In this document: positions 1 through 13,500 of the stretch, one piece after another | Layout of the letters: the number at the start of each line of letters is the position of its first letter | Position numbering within the stretch: the stretch's first letter is position 1 | Origin: Monarcha castaneiventris obscurior | Lineage: Eukaryota > Chordata > Aves > Passeriformes > Monarchidae | Direction: 5' to 3' | Assembly: GCA_026261815.1 (NCBI GenBank) | Contig: JAMPIT010000434.1 | Span: 16,427,001 to 16,491,000, forward strand | Length of the DNA: 64,000 nucleotides | Notes under the pieces: model-generated | Told to the model about the DNA's origin: nothing | The model's database searches: none | What the model saw: the letters and a program-made list of their open reading frames with translations, nothing else | Program-made: the position numbers and the translations under genes

Positions 1-3000
1 GAGATAAGGTTCTGCACACCCTTTCCCACAGTCAAGGCAGACACAGCTAAACCTGCCTGATTCCAATTACCCTGCAGTCAGGATGTCTCACAACACACCC
101 CTCTTACAGGGCTGCAACAGGATGACATTTAAACTCTCACAGCTCGTGGCTATTACAGCTACATGGACTTCTTTGGAACTGATTTTTTTTTTAATATTAG
201 AATAAAAATACTAATCTTGCTCAGTAACTCCCTAAGAGATTCAAAGCTGTTTTGTCCTGCAGCCACAAGTGATATGCATCCAGCTGAACAACAAAATACT
301 GTGTAATCAATTGTATTTTATCTGCACATTTGAGTATCAAACTGTTTATCATCATGCCCAAAGGAAAAAAAAAAAGCTCTCCAAAAAGTACCTCAAGTAA
401 TTAGAATGATCCAAGAAGAATCAGAAACTCAAATATCCCAAAAGCAATTATGAACAGCTATTTTTATGGCAAAAGTTATTTTATGAAAGTCATTATGCAA
501 CTGTTATCACAGTTTATCAGCCTCTGATGTTCTGTGTGCCTTTGTATTTTCAGACAAGGAAAGAAGACAGGCTAATTGGAGAGAAGTGCATTTAGAAGAA
601 TAATATATGATAGGAAATGTTTGGTGTGTTTTGTAACACACACTTCTCCGTTGTCAACAGTATCAATTCAAGTACATCAGGATAACAGGGTGGCAGGGCC
701 ATCTACCCAGGCAGCACAGCTTCTCAGAGCAGCATTAACTCCTTCCACAGATGCAGTCAACACAGAGCAAAAAACGTGTTTTATTGCCTGGAGGAGAAGC
801 AAGGCTGCATCTTGCTTGAATTCAGGTCCTGGAAATTTTGGTATAATACTTTGAAATTAAAAACTAGTTTAAGAAGGAAGTTGAGGGGAGGATTAAGCTA
901 TGTCTTGTTATTTGAGGTATTCTTTGGAAAAAAGTTATAGGCAATTGACATATGGCCTCTCATAGAGAGGTTTCCCCAGAAGACAAGTTTATCTCTGAGT
1001 TTAACAGTGTACACAAGACCAAATACTGGTTTGGCATTGCTAAGATGACAGTTTTTGAACAGTTTTTGTATTTCATCCCCTGCCCTTTTCTATAAGCTCC
1101 ACCCTATGATTGTAACATGCAGCGACAGGATAACTAATTACCCCTAAACACAGACTTGGTCAAGGCAACACAGACTCCAGGTCTAAGTTTCAACAGTAGC
1201 TTTGCTAGTACTTTTTCCCTTTAACTTTTAAATTTCACTCATGTTAAAAGTTCTAAATTAGGGAACTGGAAGTCTTCCTAAGTACATTTTCACTACTTAA
1301 TGGAAGTTTGAAATGGTACAACAGTACCAGAGCTGGCATTTTAAAGGGCAAGCACCCTGACCTTCAATTCAGAAGGAGAACTTCTCCCTCAAAAAATTGA
1401 GAACAGACATCATCCCATTAACAGTAATTATTCTTAATAGTTCACAACATTAATTTTTCAAGTTTGGTGTTCTGGTTTTATTATTCTTTCCCTAATTCCC
1501 ATTTATATTCATTTGCATTTTACGTTTCATATTAGTTCTAATGTTAAAGTTTTCCTTCTTAATTCTTACCTCAACCTTACACCAGTGCATTGATATAGTG
1601 TAGATGCTATACAAGAGAGGTATAAACTCACACTTAGAAACCACTAAGACAATTCCATTTTGATTCAAACATTAATTTGCAGTTTTCCTATTAATTCAGT
1701 CCTCTGTTTTTTGCACCTTGAAAACACAAGGTTGGCTCAGTGTTTGTCAGGGCAAAACACATTGGTATGATTATGTGTTAAGTCTAGATAACTCATGATG
1801 CTTTTAACATGAATTAGCAAAATCCTAGGAGAACAATTTCATGAAAGGCAAGACAAGAGGCATCCAATGAGCTCAGTTTCAGCAGACCTCGGTCAGTCCA
1901 ACAGCATCTCAAGAGGACATTCCACATGTAAGCCTCAATTAGGAGTTTCTCTTTTTCCTAGCTGCTGTCCAACAACAATGCAGTTTATGAAATAAAGCTG
2001 TAGTACATGATTCTGTCAACAAAAAGGGAAGACTTCCTTCCTCTGAGAGCCACAAATACCTGATTGGCAGTTGAGATCAGCAGGTGGGCAGAAAACCCCT
2101 GTTTTTGCCAGTTCTGCCCATGAGCCTGACCTTAGGAAGAATGTGAATGAATTCTGAAATTACTTTATTTAGGATAATAAATTTTTTCACACTGTGAAAC
2201 CACTCTAGTTCTTTTGCTGCACGAAGAATGCATGAAAAACTCATCACATGCTCTTCACAAAGCACATGGATCTATCCACCCTCTTTGGAAAGGGTTACAC
2301 ATGGGATTTCACAATCAATTTTCCTGTGGAACAGGGGATCCCAATCAGGAAGGGTTGCTCCACAGCACATGGTGTTGTGAGGAGGAACTCTGCTTCTGAC
2401 AACACACAGAGCCAGAATCCAATACACCTAATATCAGTTCTGGTCCCTACACTAGGAGCTCCCTGTCCATACTCTCTGCCACCTACTTTCAGAAAAAGCA
2501 CTCTGATGATATACATTTGACTCTTAGAAATACCTAAGAAGTTATATCATATTTTACCAAATAAATAGCCCTATTATCTGCTGAAATGTTTAACTTCAGA
2601 AATATTAAGGGATAGTGTTCAGGAATATACTTCTTGCTAAGGAATTCTCAGGTTTTGTGCCTGTAGTGGCTTAAGGACAGTTACCTCAAAACCTAGGATA
2701 ACCACACTGAATTAGTGTGTTAGGAAGGATATCAGGCCCCCAGGATTTGCTGTTCTGATGTTGTAACTTCCTAAGAAAAGCAAAAGCAATTTTTGATCTG
2801 TGGTACTAAAAAGAAAATTAATTATGGTCTGGATGAAACTTAATGTGAAAATTAATTGATAATGCTTGCTGAGTAAGAGAAATATTCTAAATGTAGTTCT
2901 TATTCCCACTTTTAGTGGTTTCTGTAACATTTCCATAGCTAATTCTACAAGTAAGAACTGTATTAGCTGTCATCACCTCAAGGCAGTAAGTTCAGGCAGG

Positions 3001-6000
3001 GTGCTAAAACCTAACATGGCTTTTTCAGCCTTCTTTGTCCTTCCTGGGGAAAAAAATAATCTGTGCTTATGTTAAAAAAATATTTCTAATTGTAAATTGT
3101 TTCTCATGTGCTTATTAATAATCTCTGTTGAATTAATGTCAGGCACTTGAATTTCAACAGATGAGCCTGAAAAAAACAACTTTGTACAAGCACTGGAACA
3201 CTTGAAGTTTAGTTCTGTTTTCTTAACTTAGCTATTTTTAAAAGTTCAGGATTTTGAAAATTATTTAATTTTAATACCTCTTCACTATTTATGGCTCTTT
3301 CACTTAAGATTTCACAGTATAATAGTACAGAGGAAATCAACTTTGTCTTCCTAGAAAAAGTAGCAGAGCTCAAATAACATGCAAGAGGTTCTCTCATGTT
3401 CACAGGTCAGAACCAGATGCCTTTCACATTTAAGTAATGTGTAAGGGTTTACAGGGGCTTGCAGATGTAAGAAGAGTATATTACTATACAGGAAATTAAA
3501 TCCACGTCATTACAGGAAACAACCTTTTATTTCTATCAATATAAACTTCTATCTGCATCTTCAGGAAGATGAAAGGAATACACCATGACATCTAACTGTA
3601 CTACTAAAATGGGTCTACCAGCTTTGTACATCATCTTTGACTTTTCAATTTACAATGTTTATCAAAAATAAGCAAATTTGTTCATGCTAACTTTCATATG
3701 TATATGTGCAATTAATCACTTTCTTCACTGTATGTCTTCCAGAGATTCTGAAGAACAGACACTGAACAATTTCCAGATCTTCTGCTTAGAAACTAAAGGA
3801 AAATTTGTCTTTTCTTTCCTAATTTTCTCTGCAAAAAGTGGGGTTTTTTGTCCAGAGAATGAATAAACAAACTGCATCTATATCACAAATTTGCACAAAC
3901 CCCCTCAGTTCTACAACTGTTTAACACTCCTGGTAAATATTTCTGCATTCAAAGAGAAGCAGATCTAGAGGCAGAACATACCTATACCTAACCAGATTTT
4001 ACCTTAATGTGGCTGGTCTGCACACTTCTTTAGGAGCAACTTCTCCTTTTTTAAAGCTACTATCTTTTAGATCTTCAAATTGCCATGCAATACTCCTCTT
4101 CTGGGAATACATATTTTTACTTGTGACAGAGAATTAGATCTAGTAAAACACTGTTTCTACTTTAAGAATAAAACCCCCAGAACATAATCAGCAGTGTGTC
4201 TGGTGATGCTTTTTCAGAGCATCACTTACTCATTATTTTGTGTAGAATGTGTGCAGGAAGACAGTTTGATGTTTAAGTGGGACTTGACTCAGCTTTCAGA
4301 AAAAATAAGCTTACAAGTACTTCATCAAGTCTTTTTAGGGATTAGTTTGTTTCAAATATATCCTTATTTGCATTTCAAGTTACCTAAAAGAAACTGCTAT
4401 CAGCGTTTCAAAGTGGATCAAGCCAGACACTTGGTTGTGAATCAAGGCGTTTGATTGAGGGGAAGAAATATCCATATAATAAAAGAAAGGCACAGAGTCA
4501 CAACAACAACAGAACTGTGCTGTGCTGCAAGTTACTCTGTTACACCATGGCAGGAGTCTTTACCTACTGAAGGAGGTGATAACAGGGAAATTTCCATGGG
4601 ACTGAAAAAACCTAAAAATGAGAAGGAAAGAGGCTCAGATCCACTGTGCAACTTCAGCAAGTTTACTTTGTCTGTGTGCAATATCTGCAAGTCCTTACAT
4701 TTGTGGCGGGAGCAGGTAATTAAATGGTAACTCAGGGAATGAAATGGTAGTGTCCAGGAAATATACTGGAGAGAAGAAGGATGAAAGCTGGTGCCTGTAG
4801 TAGCATCCCCTTGCCCTGTCTTCCTTTCTGAGAGAATCTGGAAAGCTTGAGGAGAAAAAGATTATACACAAAAGAACAAACTTCCTGTCATGTTTCCTAC
4901 TCTGGATTGTGCTGCTGGCTCTGTCCCTGGCAATCTGTGATGCTGTGCAAACTACACAAGGCAGAAACTCCATGGTTTCTGTTTGTTTTTCACTTTATGG
5001 GGGTCCAGCTTGAGTAATTTGATCTGCATAGTCTGAGCACTGTTAATCACTACAAGAGTTGTCCCTGCAGTTAAAAACAACAAAAGATGGGTAATTAGGT
5101 TCTGAAAATGTCATCATCTAGTAATGTATCAGACTTTTGTCTGCCCCAGCTGTCCATTCCAAAACTGAAAGGAATGCCTCCACCTTGTCTAAAAGTGGCA
5201 TTCCAAAAATAAATTCTTAACTGTGAATGATGAATTTCCTCATGGAAATCATTATTTCCATATTCAGTACAGTGTGAGTACTGCATAGTAAATAGGACAC
5301 GAGCCTGTGCAATAAGGATAAAATGAAACACTGAAAAACTGCTCATTTGGTGAGTTCTGTGTATCCTGCATAGTAAATGAAATGAGGTCCTGCAGAAAAG
5401 GTATGTAATTACAGAATTAAAAATCACCTTATAAGTGCCTTTTCTCATAAGGAGGCCAACCTGAGGTTGTCTGGGAACATCTTAATTTTGACATATTCTA
5501 ATTTGAACATTTACCTTCACAATGTTAGAGACAAAATTAACTCCACTGGTTTATATGAAATGCTCTGCACAGCTAAAAACTTCCAAGTTGCAGAATGTAG
5601 GCCCAGTTCACTGGTTAACACCCATGGTCTGATGCAACTCAATGACTGCACTGAGTCCACTACAACAGAGCAAGTGGACTAAATTCACACCCACTGAGCG
5701 CTCCCAGGGTGAGTATCTAAGAAGTGAATAGACTCTATCTGTTCAGCACTGCTGAAAAAAAAGTTTAGTTTCAAAAGAGTTTCTCTAGAAAAAGGGAAGT
5801 GGATCTGGCAAGAGTTTGACATTGCTTAAGGCATGCACAGGTGGATGAAACTGCAGGCCAGGTCAAAGGAAAGAAGAGATTTATGTTGTGTGCAAAGAAA
5901 AGGGCAGAAGAAAAATAGCCGCTCGGGCTGGGCTGCACTGAAGTGAATGAAACAGCTGTTCATACAGGGAAGGAATGGTCAGGTAAGACAGGTTGGAAAT

Positions 6001-6902
6001 AATAATCATAGGGCCATCTGCTGCCCTGGGACTTTGCACCCTCAAGGTATGAAACAAATTTTGTCTTCTAGGAGCTCAAGCAGTGTAGCTGTTACAAGCC
6101 TGTCAAGTAAACAGTGCCTGAACAGGGCATTAAAGTTATCTGAGCTTCCTGCAAAAGTTGCTAAACTAGTTTAAGACTAAATGGTGTCCTTTTAACCAGG
6201 TTTTCTATTTCAACCAAATGCTTTGTGAACACAGAAGAAATACAATACACAAAGTGACACTACCATGTCCTGCTTAGATGGAAGAATTAACAGACAGTTA
6301 TTTTGTCACTTCCTAAGAAAGATATGTTCTCATATTGATGCTAACTTTTCATTTTTACCAGGACCTTTTTTCAATGACTTCGACAAAGAACTCGAAATAG
6401 CTGGAATCCCTGGTGCAGGTATCACCTTGACCTTTTATCACTTGGTTTCAGACTTCAGAAAGCAGTACAAAAGCTATGCTTTGAGATAAAAACATTTTCT
6501 GAATTAATTATTGCTTTCATCCAAATTATACAATACTTGCTACTGTCTTGAGAAGAAAAAAATGTATCCTTCCATCTCCAGAAATTTGTGTAGCTCTGTA
6601 AGCTCTGAGATCACTGCTCATGGCCACTTCACTGGTAAGCCTGTACTGCAGGAAAAACACAGGGGAGACTTCAGAGCTGCAGTGAGACCTGAGATGGATT
6701 AAAACCTGGCCAATTGGTCTTCTGCAATAAAGCCTGTCCCAGGTTGGAGGCGACACAAGTCTGAGTTCCCCTCTCTTGCTTAAGTAGTGTATGGAAGCAT
6801 CAGGAGGCTGAAAACCTGCTGACATTGTGCCCGGTACCCGCAACTCCCAGTTTTACCTTTCCTCATATTCTAACCAGCTAGAGAAGTGAAGAGCATAAAG
6901 CA
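1..6902. other. Intergenic, no gene recognised
   Basis: AT-rich non-coding DNA downstream of VPS13C. All open frames are short (under 120 codons), lack family motifs or splice-flanked conservation, and occur on both strands at the rate expected by chance. No RNA gene or clear repeat was seen. Confidence 0.7.
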
Positions 6903-7530
6903 CCACAGAATCATTTAGAATCATAGAATGATAGCATTGTTTAGGTCAGAAAAGCTCACTAAGGTCATAGAGGTCAACCTTTAACTCAGCCCTGCCAAGC
7001 CCACTGCTAAACCACATCCCAAAGTGCCACATCTACCTGTCTTTTAAATAACTCCAAGGATGTGACTCCAGCACTTCCCTAGGCAGCCTGTTCCAATGCT
7101 CAACGACGCCTTTTCTGAAGAAAGTGTTCACAATATCCAATCTAAACCTCCTCTGGTGCAACTTGAGGCCATTTCCTCTCATTCTGTCACTACCGACCCC
7201 CACATCACTGCACCCTCCTTTCAGCAGTTGTGGAGAGGGACAAGGTCCCCCCAAGCCTCCTTTTCTCCAGGCTAAACACCCCCAGCTCCCTGAGCTGCTC
7301 CTCATCAGACTTGTGCTCCACACCCTTCCCAGCTCTGCTGCCCTTCTCTGGACTTGCTCCAGCACCTCAAAGTCCAGAACTGGACACAGCACTCGAGGTG
7401 TGGCCTCACCAGTGCCCAGCACAGGGGGATGGTCACTGCCCTGGTGCTGCTGGACACACCATGGCTGGTCCAAGTCAGGAGCCATTGGCTTTCCTGGCCA
7501 CCTGGGCACACCTGGGTCATGTTTGTTTGC
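6903..7530 (-). mobile_element. CR1 LINE fragment, 5'-truncated, 3' end at low coordinate
   Basis: About 630 bp of chicken-repeat-1 retroposon on the minus strand. The 3' end shows the CR1 terminal octamer repeat (AGAATCAT form on the plus strand, 6905-6930). The minus-strand translation gives the end of the CR1 reverse transcriptase polyprotein: ALVRPHLE and CVQFW around 7380-7450 in one frame, then LLKGGCSDVGVG, RGNGLKLHQRRFRLDI and VEHWNRLPREVLES in another. At least one frameshift and the truncation make it dead. No target-site duplication was obvious. Confidence 0.9.
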
Positions 7531-10500
7531 ATGCTCTTACCACCATCATTAAAATGAGCCTGGTTCTGTGTTCCTCAAAAAGAGCTGGAAGGGTATTTCA
7601 CCATGGTACACAACTGCTCTCAGTAGTTTGGGCACCAAATATCTTTGCACAGGCTCAATGGAAACCCTATTTATCAGCCTGAAGGACACTCTGCAACAGG
7701 CACACCCCTAATCCAGCTCCCCTGCAAAGGAGCCTTAGGTTGTTAGGCTGGAAGAGAACAGACTCCAGGATAGGGGTTTTTTAAGAACATGGGCAGACAT
7801 GCCTTTGCATTTGGGTTCCCTGCTGTTTGCAGCCATCTCTTAGAAAACGCACTTTCAAAATTGCGTAGCATCATGGCACATCAGGTGCAACTAAAAAGGA
7901 AAATCATTTATTTAATTTAGTTTATTTATTCAAGTTGACCTGCTGGGATGGGGAGAAAGGAAAGAAGGAAATGGAAATGACCTTGCATTAATGAAGATCA
8001 CAATCCACTAGAAAAATAGCCAGGGACTTTGCTCTAAGGAAACCTGCAGCTGCTGAGTCTTGCCAATACTAATGACTATCATTATGCCCATTTGTGAAAA
8101 TAAGCCAAATTTTACATAAATGAAAATAGCTAGGACAGAGAGATTCATGATGTAATCATAATATGCCAAAGCCAAGAAGAATGTCACCCCAGTATCTCAC
8201 TTAGCAACCACTGCTGAAATAGTGTGAGACACAGCCCAGACACTGTGATTAAAAGGCAGATGTCAGATGACTCGAAATAGCAGAAACCAACACAACAGCC
8301 CAGGCCACGAAATCAGTGTTGGTTCTGGGGTTTTTTGGGAGTTGGATTTTGTTTAGGTTTCTTTTGGCCAACAATAGCTCCTAAGTGACCTTTCCAGACA
8401 GGAAACTCTCCCTCAGATCAGCTATTGCCACTCAGCTGGCAATAATAGAGATAGAATATCCCAAGTCAGAAGTAAGTATGCAAGTGACACAGCAGTGAGG
8501 CCTTGCATCTATTATAGTGAGTGTGCAGTCTCATTGACTGGGAAATCCATTTCAGCATTAATAAGAAAATTCCCTGTTTGGGATAGTCACACACAACTAA
8601 AGTTTATAATAAGCCCAAAACACAGTGTATATAAATGTTTTAGCATTAACAAGGCAAAACCATGGAAATCATGTTCCTTGAGTAACATCAAAATTTGGAC
8701 AATCTTCAAGCTAGAGGCTAAGCCAAAGGCAAATACATTTGCTGTGGGCATTATTTAATACAGATTTTCAGCTTTTCTTAAAAACAGAGTATAGCAGATG
8801 TTTAATTTATTGCATCTGAAAATTTGGAGTGTATACAGGAGAAAACTGGAAAACAACAATCACAAGATAGTGACTGAAGTCACCAAGAATATTTTTACCC
8901 AAGATTCTCAATCATGAAGCATAAAGTTTGGGTAAGCTTTTTCCATTTTCCATGCAGTTTAATATACTGCACCATACAGTAGAGAAGAGGCCTCTAGACA
9001 ATCTATATGAAGAAACAACTGGTGAGATAAGAAATTGAAGGTTTTAAAACTCCTCATATAGCCTGTATATTTCCACTTGTTAGCAATTCTTCTGGAGACA
9101 AACCAGTGGTAACTCTTCCTTAGAAACTTACGATACTTGCAAGTTAAAAAACTGAAAGCATATAACAAATTAATTTTTTTTCCCATTTTCCTCCATTGTT
9201 ACACCCCTGGTCTCTCACATTAAAGAATGACATTTAAGATATTAATCCAGTTTGAATCCAGGACAAATCAATGCTTTTAAGAACTGTAATTGCTAGGATT
9301 AGAAAAATAATTGCTCAAGTAAGGATTGAAGCTTCCTCAATTTTGATCTCTGATCATATTTTCATTCACTCTTAAATATAAATGCAGATTTATACAGAGA
9401 CTTGTCGGTTTAACAAAGATCCTAGAACTCCAAGGAACACATTGCTAGATGGTAACAATATTCATGTATTACAGTGATTTTTAGACCTATGTTCAGTCTC
9501 AGATCTTTTCACAACAACATATCCTACAGGTAGTTTGCCTGTGCAGAGATTCCTTTAAAAATCACAGTATTTGAGGAACCTTGCAAGTTAATGGATGTGA
9601 CCAACATACACGCAACCACATACACATAAATGTTTGACCTACAACGCAAAGATGCATTTCAACTTACTGTTGAACTTTTACAGTAGAAATTCTTTCTGCC
9701 ACTGCTACCCTAGACAATTTTTATTTAAATTATCAAGCAAGAATTTTTATTTCAAGTATCATGAAAGAAATAAGTAATGGCATTTTTAATACATATTTTT
9801 AATATATAAAATTGAAAAACAAATTTCCTACTAGGGACCTTCCCTGAAAGCAGTGATATTTAAGGACTTCTAAAAAATTACTTTCTTGGTTAATTCTCAT
9901 TTATATCGTTTTATACCTGTTGATATTGCATGCAGTCCTTACTGAACTGGGTTCCTTTGCTCAAGGAAGTAGGCTCACACACATTATCAAAGAAATGCCT
10001 ACAACACTGCAAATTTGTCTTGCACATCAGAAACACAAAGGGAGACTCTGCATTTTGCATTCTTCTCTCCTGTCTGGGGACAGGGGACAGGGGGAAGGAG
10101 AAGCCTCATGACACCTCAAAGCTGCACAAAGCAGCTTCCCCTTGTGTTCCATGTCCCTGTTTCTTTGGGAAAAAGGAACATTTTGTAAAATTCCAAGGCA
10201 CACAAGTGCAAGGACACGTCTGTTCCTTCCCCTGACCTCTCTAGAGCCAAGTCTGCTTCCTTCATGCACATGCAGAGAAACAGAATGGACTTCAGGCCCC
10301 AAACCAGGTTCAAAAGATTAGCTTGTGCAATGAGCACTAAGACACCTGGAAAACTGTTTTCCAGCCTGCCTTGATTTTTCCACTTAATTCCTATTAGCAG
10401 TAACAGAGTGCCTGCACGCAGGCAGACAAGCTGCTAGACCACTGTGTAGCTGGTTAAGGTTTCACCTTGGTGCTGCTTGATCCATAAGATGGTGTCATTT

Positions 10501-13500
10501 ACTCACAGTTAAGAGGATAGACTACCAGCTCTGTGCTCAGGAATCTACTTGGTCTCACATTTTTCACACCACCAACACCTTGTAATCTTTAAAAGGTTAT
10601 CCTCATAACTATCATCTCCAACAAGCTTTGCAGCACCTAATTCATAGGGTATTGACTGTGAAACAAGTCGATCCCCTCAATACCTTCTGGGAAGGGATGG
10701 TTGTTCCTTGTTCTTGCATCTAATTGTCTCTAGTAATCAGGACAAATTCAATCCCTTTCCCTGTGGAGTAATGACTGACACTGTGGGTGGAATAAGATGG
10801 GGTGACTGCAACAGCAGCTCTGCCATGGGTTCCTGTGTCAGCTACAGGAACAAAATCAAGACTCATTTAGTGAAATAGCACTTACCAAAATCTCCCCGCT
10901 GGACATGGAGGACAGCTTGTGTCACTTAGCCTGCTTTGCCACCAGCATCTGCACCACAGGCACCATCAGGACAGCTGAAAACAGCCCTTGTCAGCTTAAC
11001 AGATACTTAGCATCTGACATATTACTATAAAATAGCTATCAATAAAATAGCTTTTAAACAGACAGAGTAGAAGACTGCACCATATCTTCAGTAGCCTTTT
11101 TTAGTGTGCATGTTGGCAAGCAGAAAAAGAGGAGAGGGCAGCAGAGCAGAGGACTGATGACAGCAACTGTAGAGCCATCTGAGTTGGATTTGCTGCTGAA
11201 CACAAACAAAAGCTTCAGACTTGCTTTTTCAGTAGAAAGCCAAACATGAATTATGGCTCAGGTATGGCCACACTACAAGTCAGCAAGGCTGGAAGTCGTT
11301 GGGATGATACAATGCATAACACCTTCACTACCTGCATCAACCCTGCATACACACAAATAGCTGCTCAAGCAGCTGGAATATGAGCTATGGAATAGGTACA
11401 AATTATATTATTTCCAAGTCATTCACCAGATTGTCTTACCAGGCTAATTTATATTTCAAATATGTCTTTCGCTTTAATCAGAAATCAGACTTGTCCCTTG
11501 CCAGTCCCCACGTCAGAGCATGCAAACCATTCCTGTAAATCATCTTTGGCAAGTTTCCTACAACAAAAGGTGTGCTGGACAGACAGTTGGGTGTGCTACA
11601 GCCACAGCTGATTAATCTTCATCCTACTGTCACTTCATGTTCCCCCACCCCTGGAGCAGTGACATTATCTTTCAGCTTACCTTACAGACCAGTTAGAAGA
11701 CACTTAGCTTTGGTGCTCTTCAGCTTTGCCTTACAGTGGCTTTGAACTTATTGGAATTGTCAACACTATTGAATATGATATTTATGGCACACTTCAAGTT
11801 TATGCAAAAAAATAACAATTCACAGCAAGTTCTGCCTATCTTATTATTTACATTAATGCATATTCATCTCAACTTGTACAGGAATGCATCAATTTACAGG
11901 GGCAAAATTTGTATTTCTTCACCACAAAAGGTATAGCATATTGCAAATTTTCACACTGCAAAATGCAGTAATTTTTTTTTGGGTAGAATCATTATGTTTT
12001 GGCTATCCTGGTGTGTCTGTATCTACTAAAAGACTTTTAGTTCGCTGCATAGATCCTTAATTTCCAGACATATTCTTTAGCTCTGTTCTCCAGCTTCTTG
12101 CTTTAATTAATTTTGGGGTTCTTGCAGTCTGTTTCCACTAGGAGAAAACAAGAAGTGATCTGGTATTTCTCTGATCTATGACATCACTTATAAAGAGAAC
12201 ATACAGTTCCTCTATTCCTAATCATGGCTGGTTAAGAATACAACTCATCACATGCCAGACAGAACCTTTGTTCACAAACCAAAACATTTTAACTTGTCTT
12301 GCTTAGGATACACTTCCAGATAGCACCTTCATATTCATCCTGACTCGAGGGGTTCCACCTGGCTGCTTGCTGCTGCCCCCAGGCTGCCCATTTGGTTGTG
12401 CTGGTACCACCGTCTGCAAGGCCAGACTGTGCCTTGGACAGGAAAACTGAACCAGGTTAACAAGGATTTTTTCTTTGCTTTGTTCACAAGCATAGCTGCA
12501 TAAACAGCGGTGCTGCCACAACAGAACAAACATTGTGGGCAAACATTCAGCTCCAGCAGCAGCAGGATGATTACTTACTGAAGCAATCACAGTGTTTACT
12601 CACATGGCAGTGACTGGCACATGGGGTAATCGCCAGGTATCTGCTATCAACTCCAGCTGTAATGCAATGTTCCTGCTGGGGTTTTAGTGTAGCACTGGCC
12701 CTGACAATTGGCAAAATAGCTACTGGATACCTGGAACACTGAGAATGAAGCCATGGCTGAAGTGGACAGCTGGGAAGAGAGAAGAGGCAAAACCTACGAA
12801 TAGAAAGAATAGTGCAGCAAAAGCAGCCTGTAAGGACCAGTGAAAGATGACTCTTTATAATTAAATAAGGTACAAAGTACCTGCTGACCCAGCTCATACT
12901 GAACTGTTAATATGTTAATAACACTAAAGCTGTTGGGAATTCTGAGATTCAGGTTCAGGAAGGCCTCAACTATAACAATGCCATCAGATTCCAGCTCATC
13001 ATGCCTCACTTAGGCTCTTCCTCTCTACTGTGAAAACAGCACTGGAAGTGCAGCATCAGTTCTCAGACTTGGATCAGCTTATGGTAGCTCAAATGCTGGG
13101 GGGACGGTACGGTGCAAAAAAAGAAGTTTATGTTTAGTTCAACAACCTTCAAGGGCTCCAGCAGCACTGGGAGATATTCAAGCTTAGTCAGCCATTGAGC
13201 ATATGGCTGCACATCCCTTCATAATTAATGAGATCATTCTGAAAGCTGCATTGAAGCTATAGCACTCCTTTTTACTCCTATCGAAACCCAATACCATTTT
13301 TGACATCCAGCTGTAAACATAGTGGGTGGGAGCCCAACATGTCACAAACACAGAATGTGGCATTTTAGTGTCTCCCATACAGTAGTTTGGAGTTACTGAA
13401 AATCAATAAAAATTCTGACCATGCTCTTCTCAGATGCAATATAGCAGAAAATTCCAAGGTTCTTTCTGTAACAGATTAAGCCATCAGCTAATGCTGAAAC

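Noticed and set aside
7033..7509. 158-codon minus-strand frame as a cellular gene
   Set aside because: Its sequence is the end of a CR1 polyprotein, frameshifted and 5'-truncated.
7124..7682. Overlapping plus-strand frames of 142 and 150 codons
   Set aside because: They are the antisense of the CR1 copy and run into unrelated DNA.
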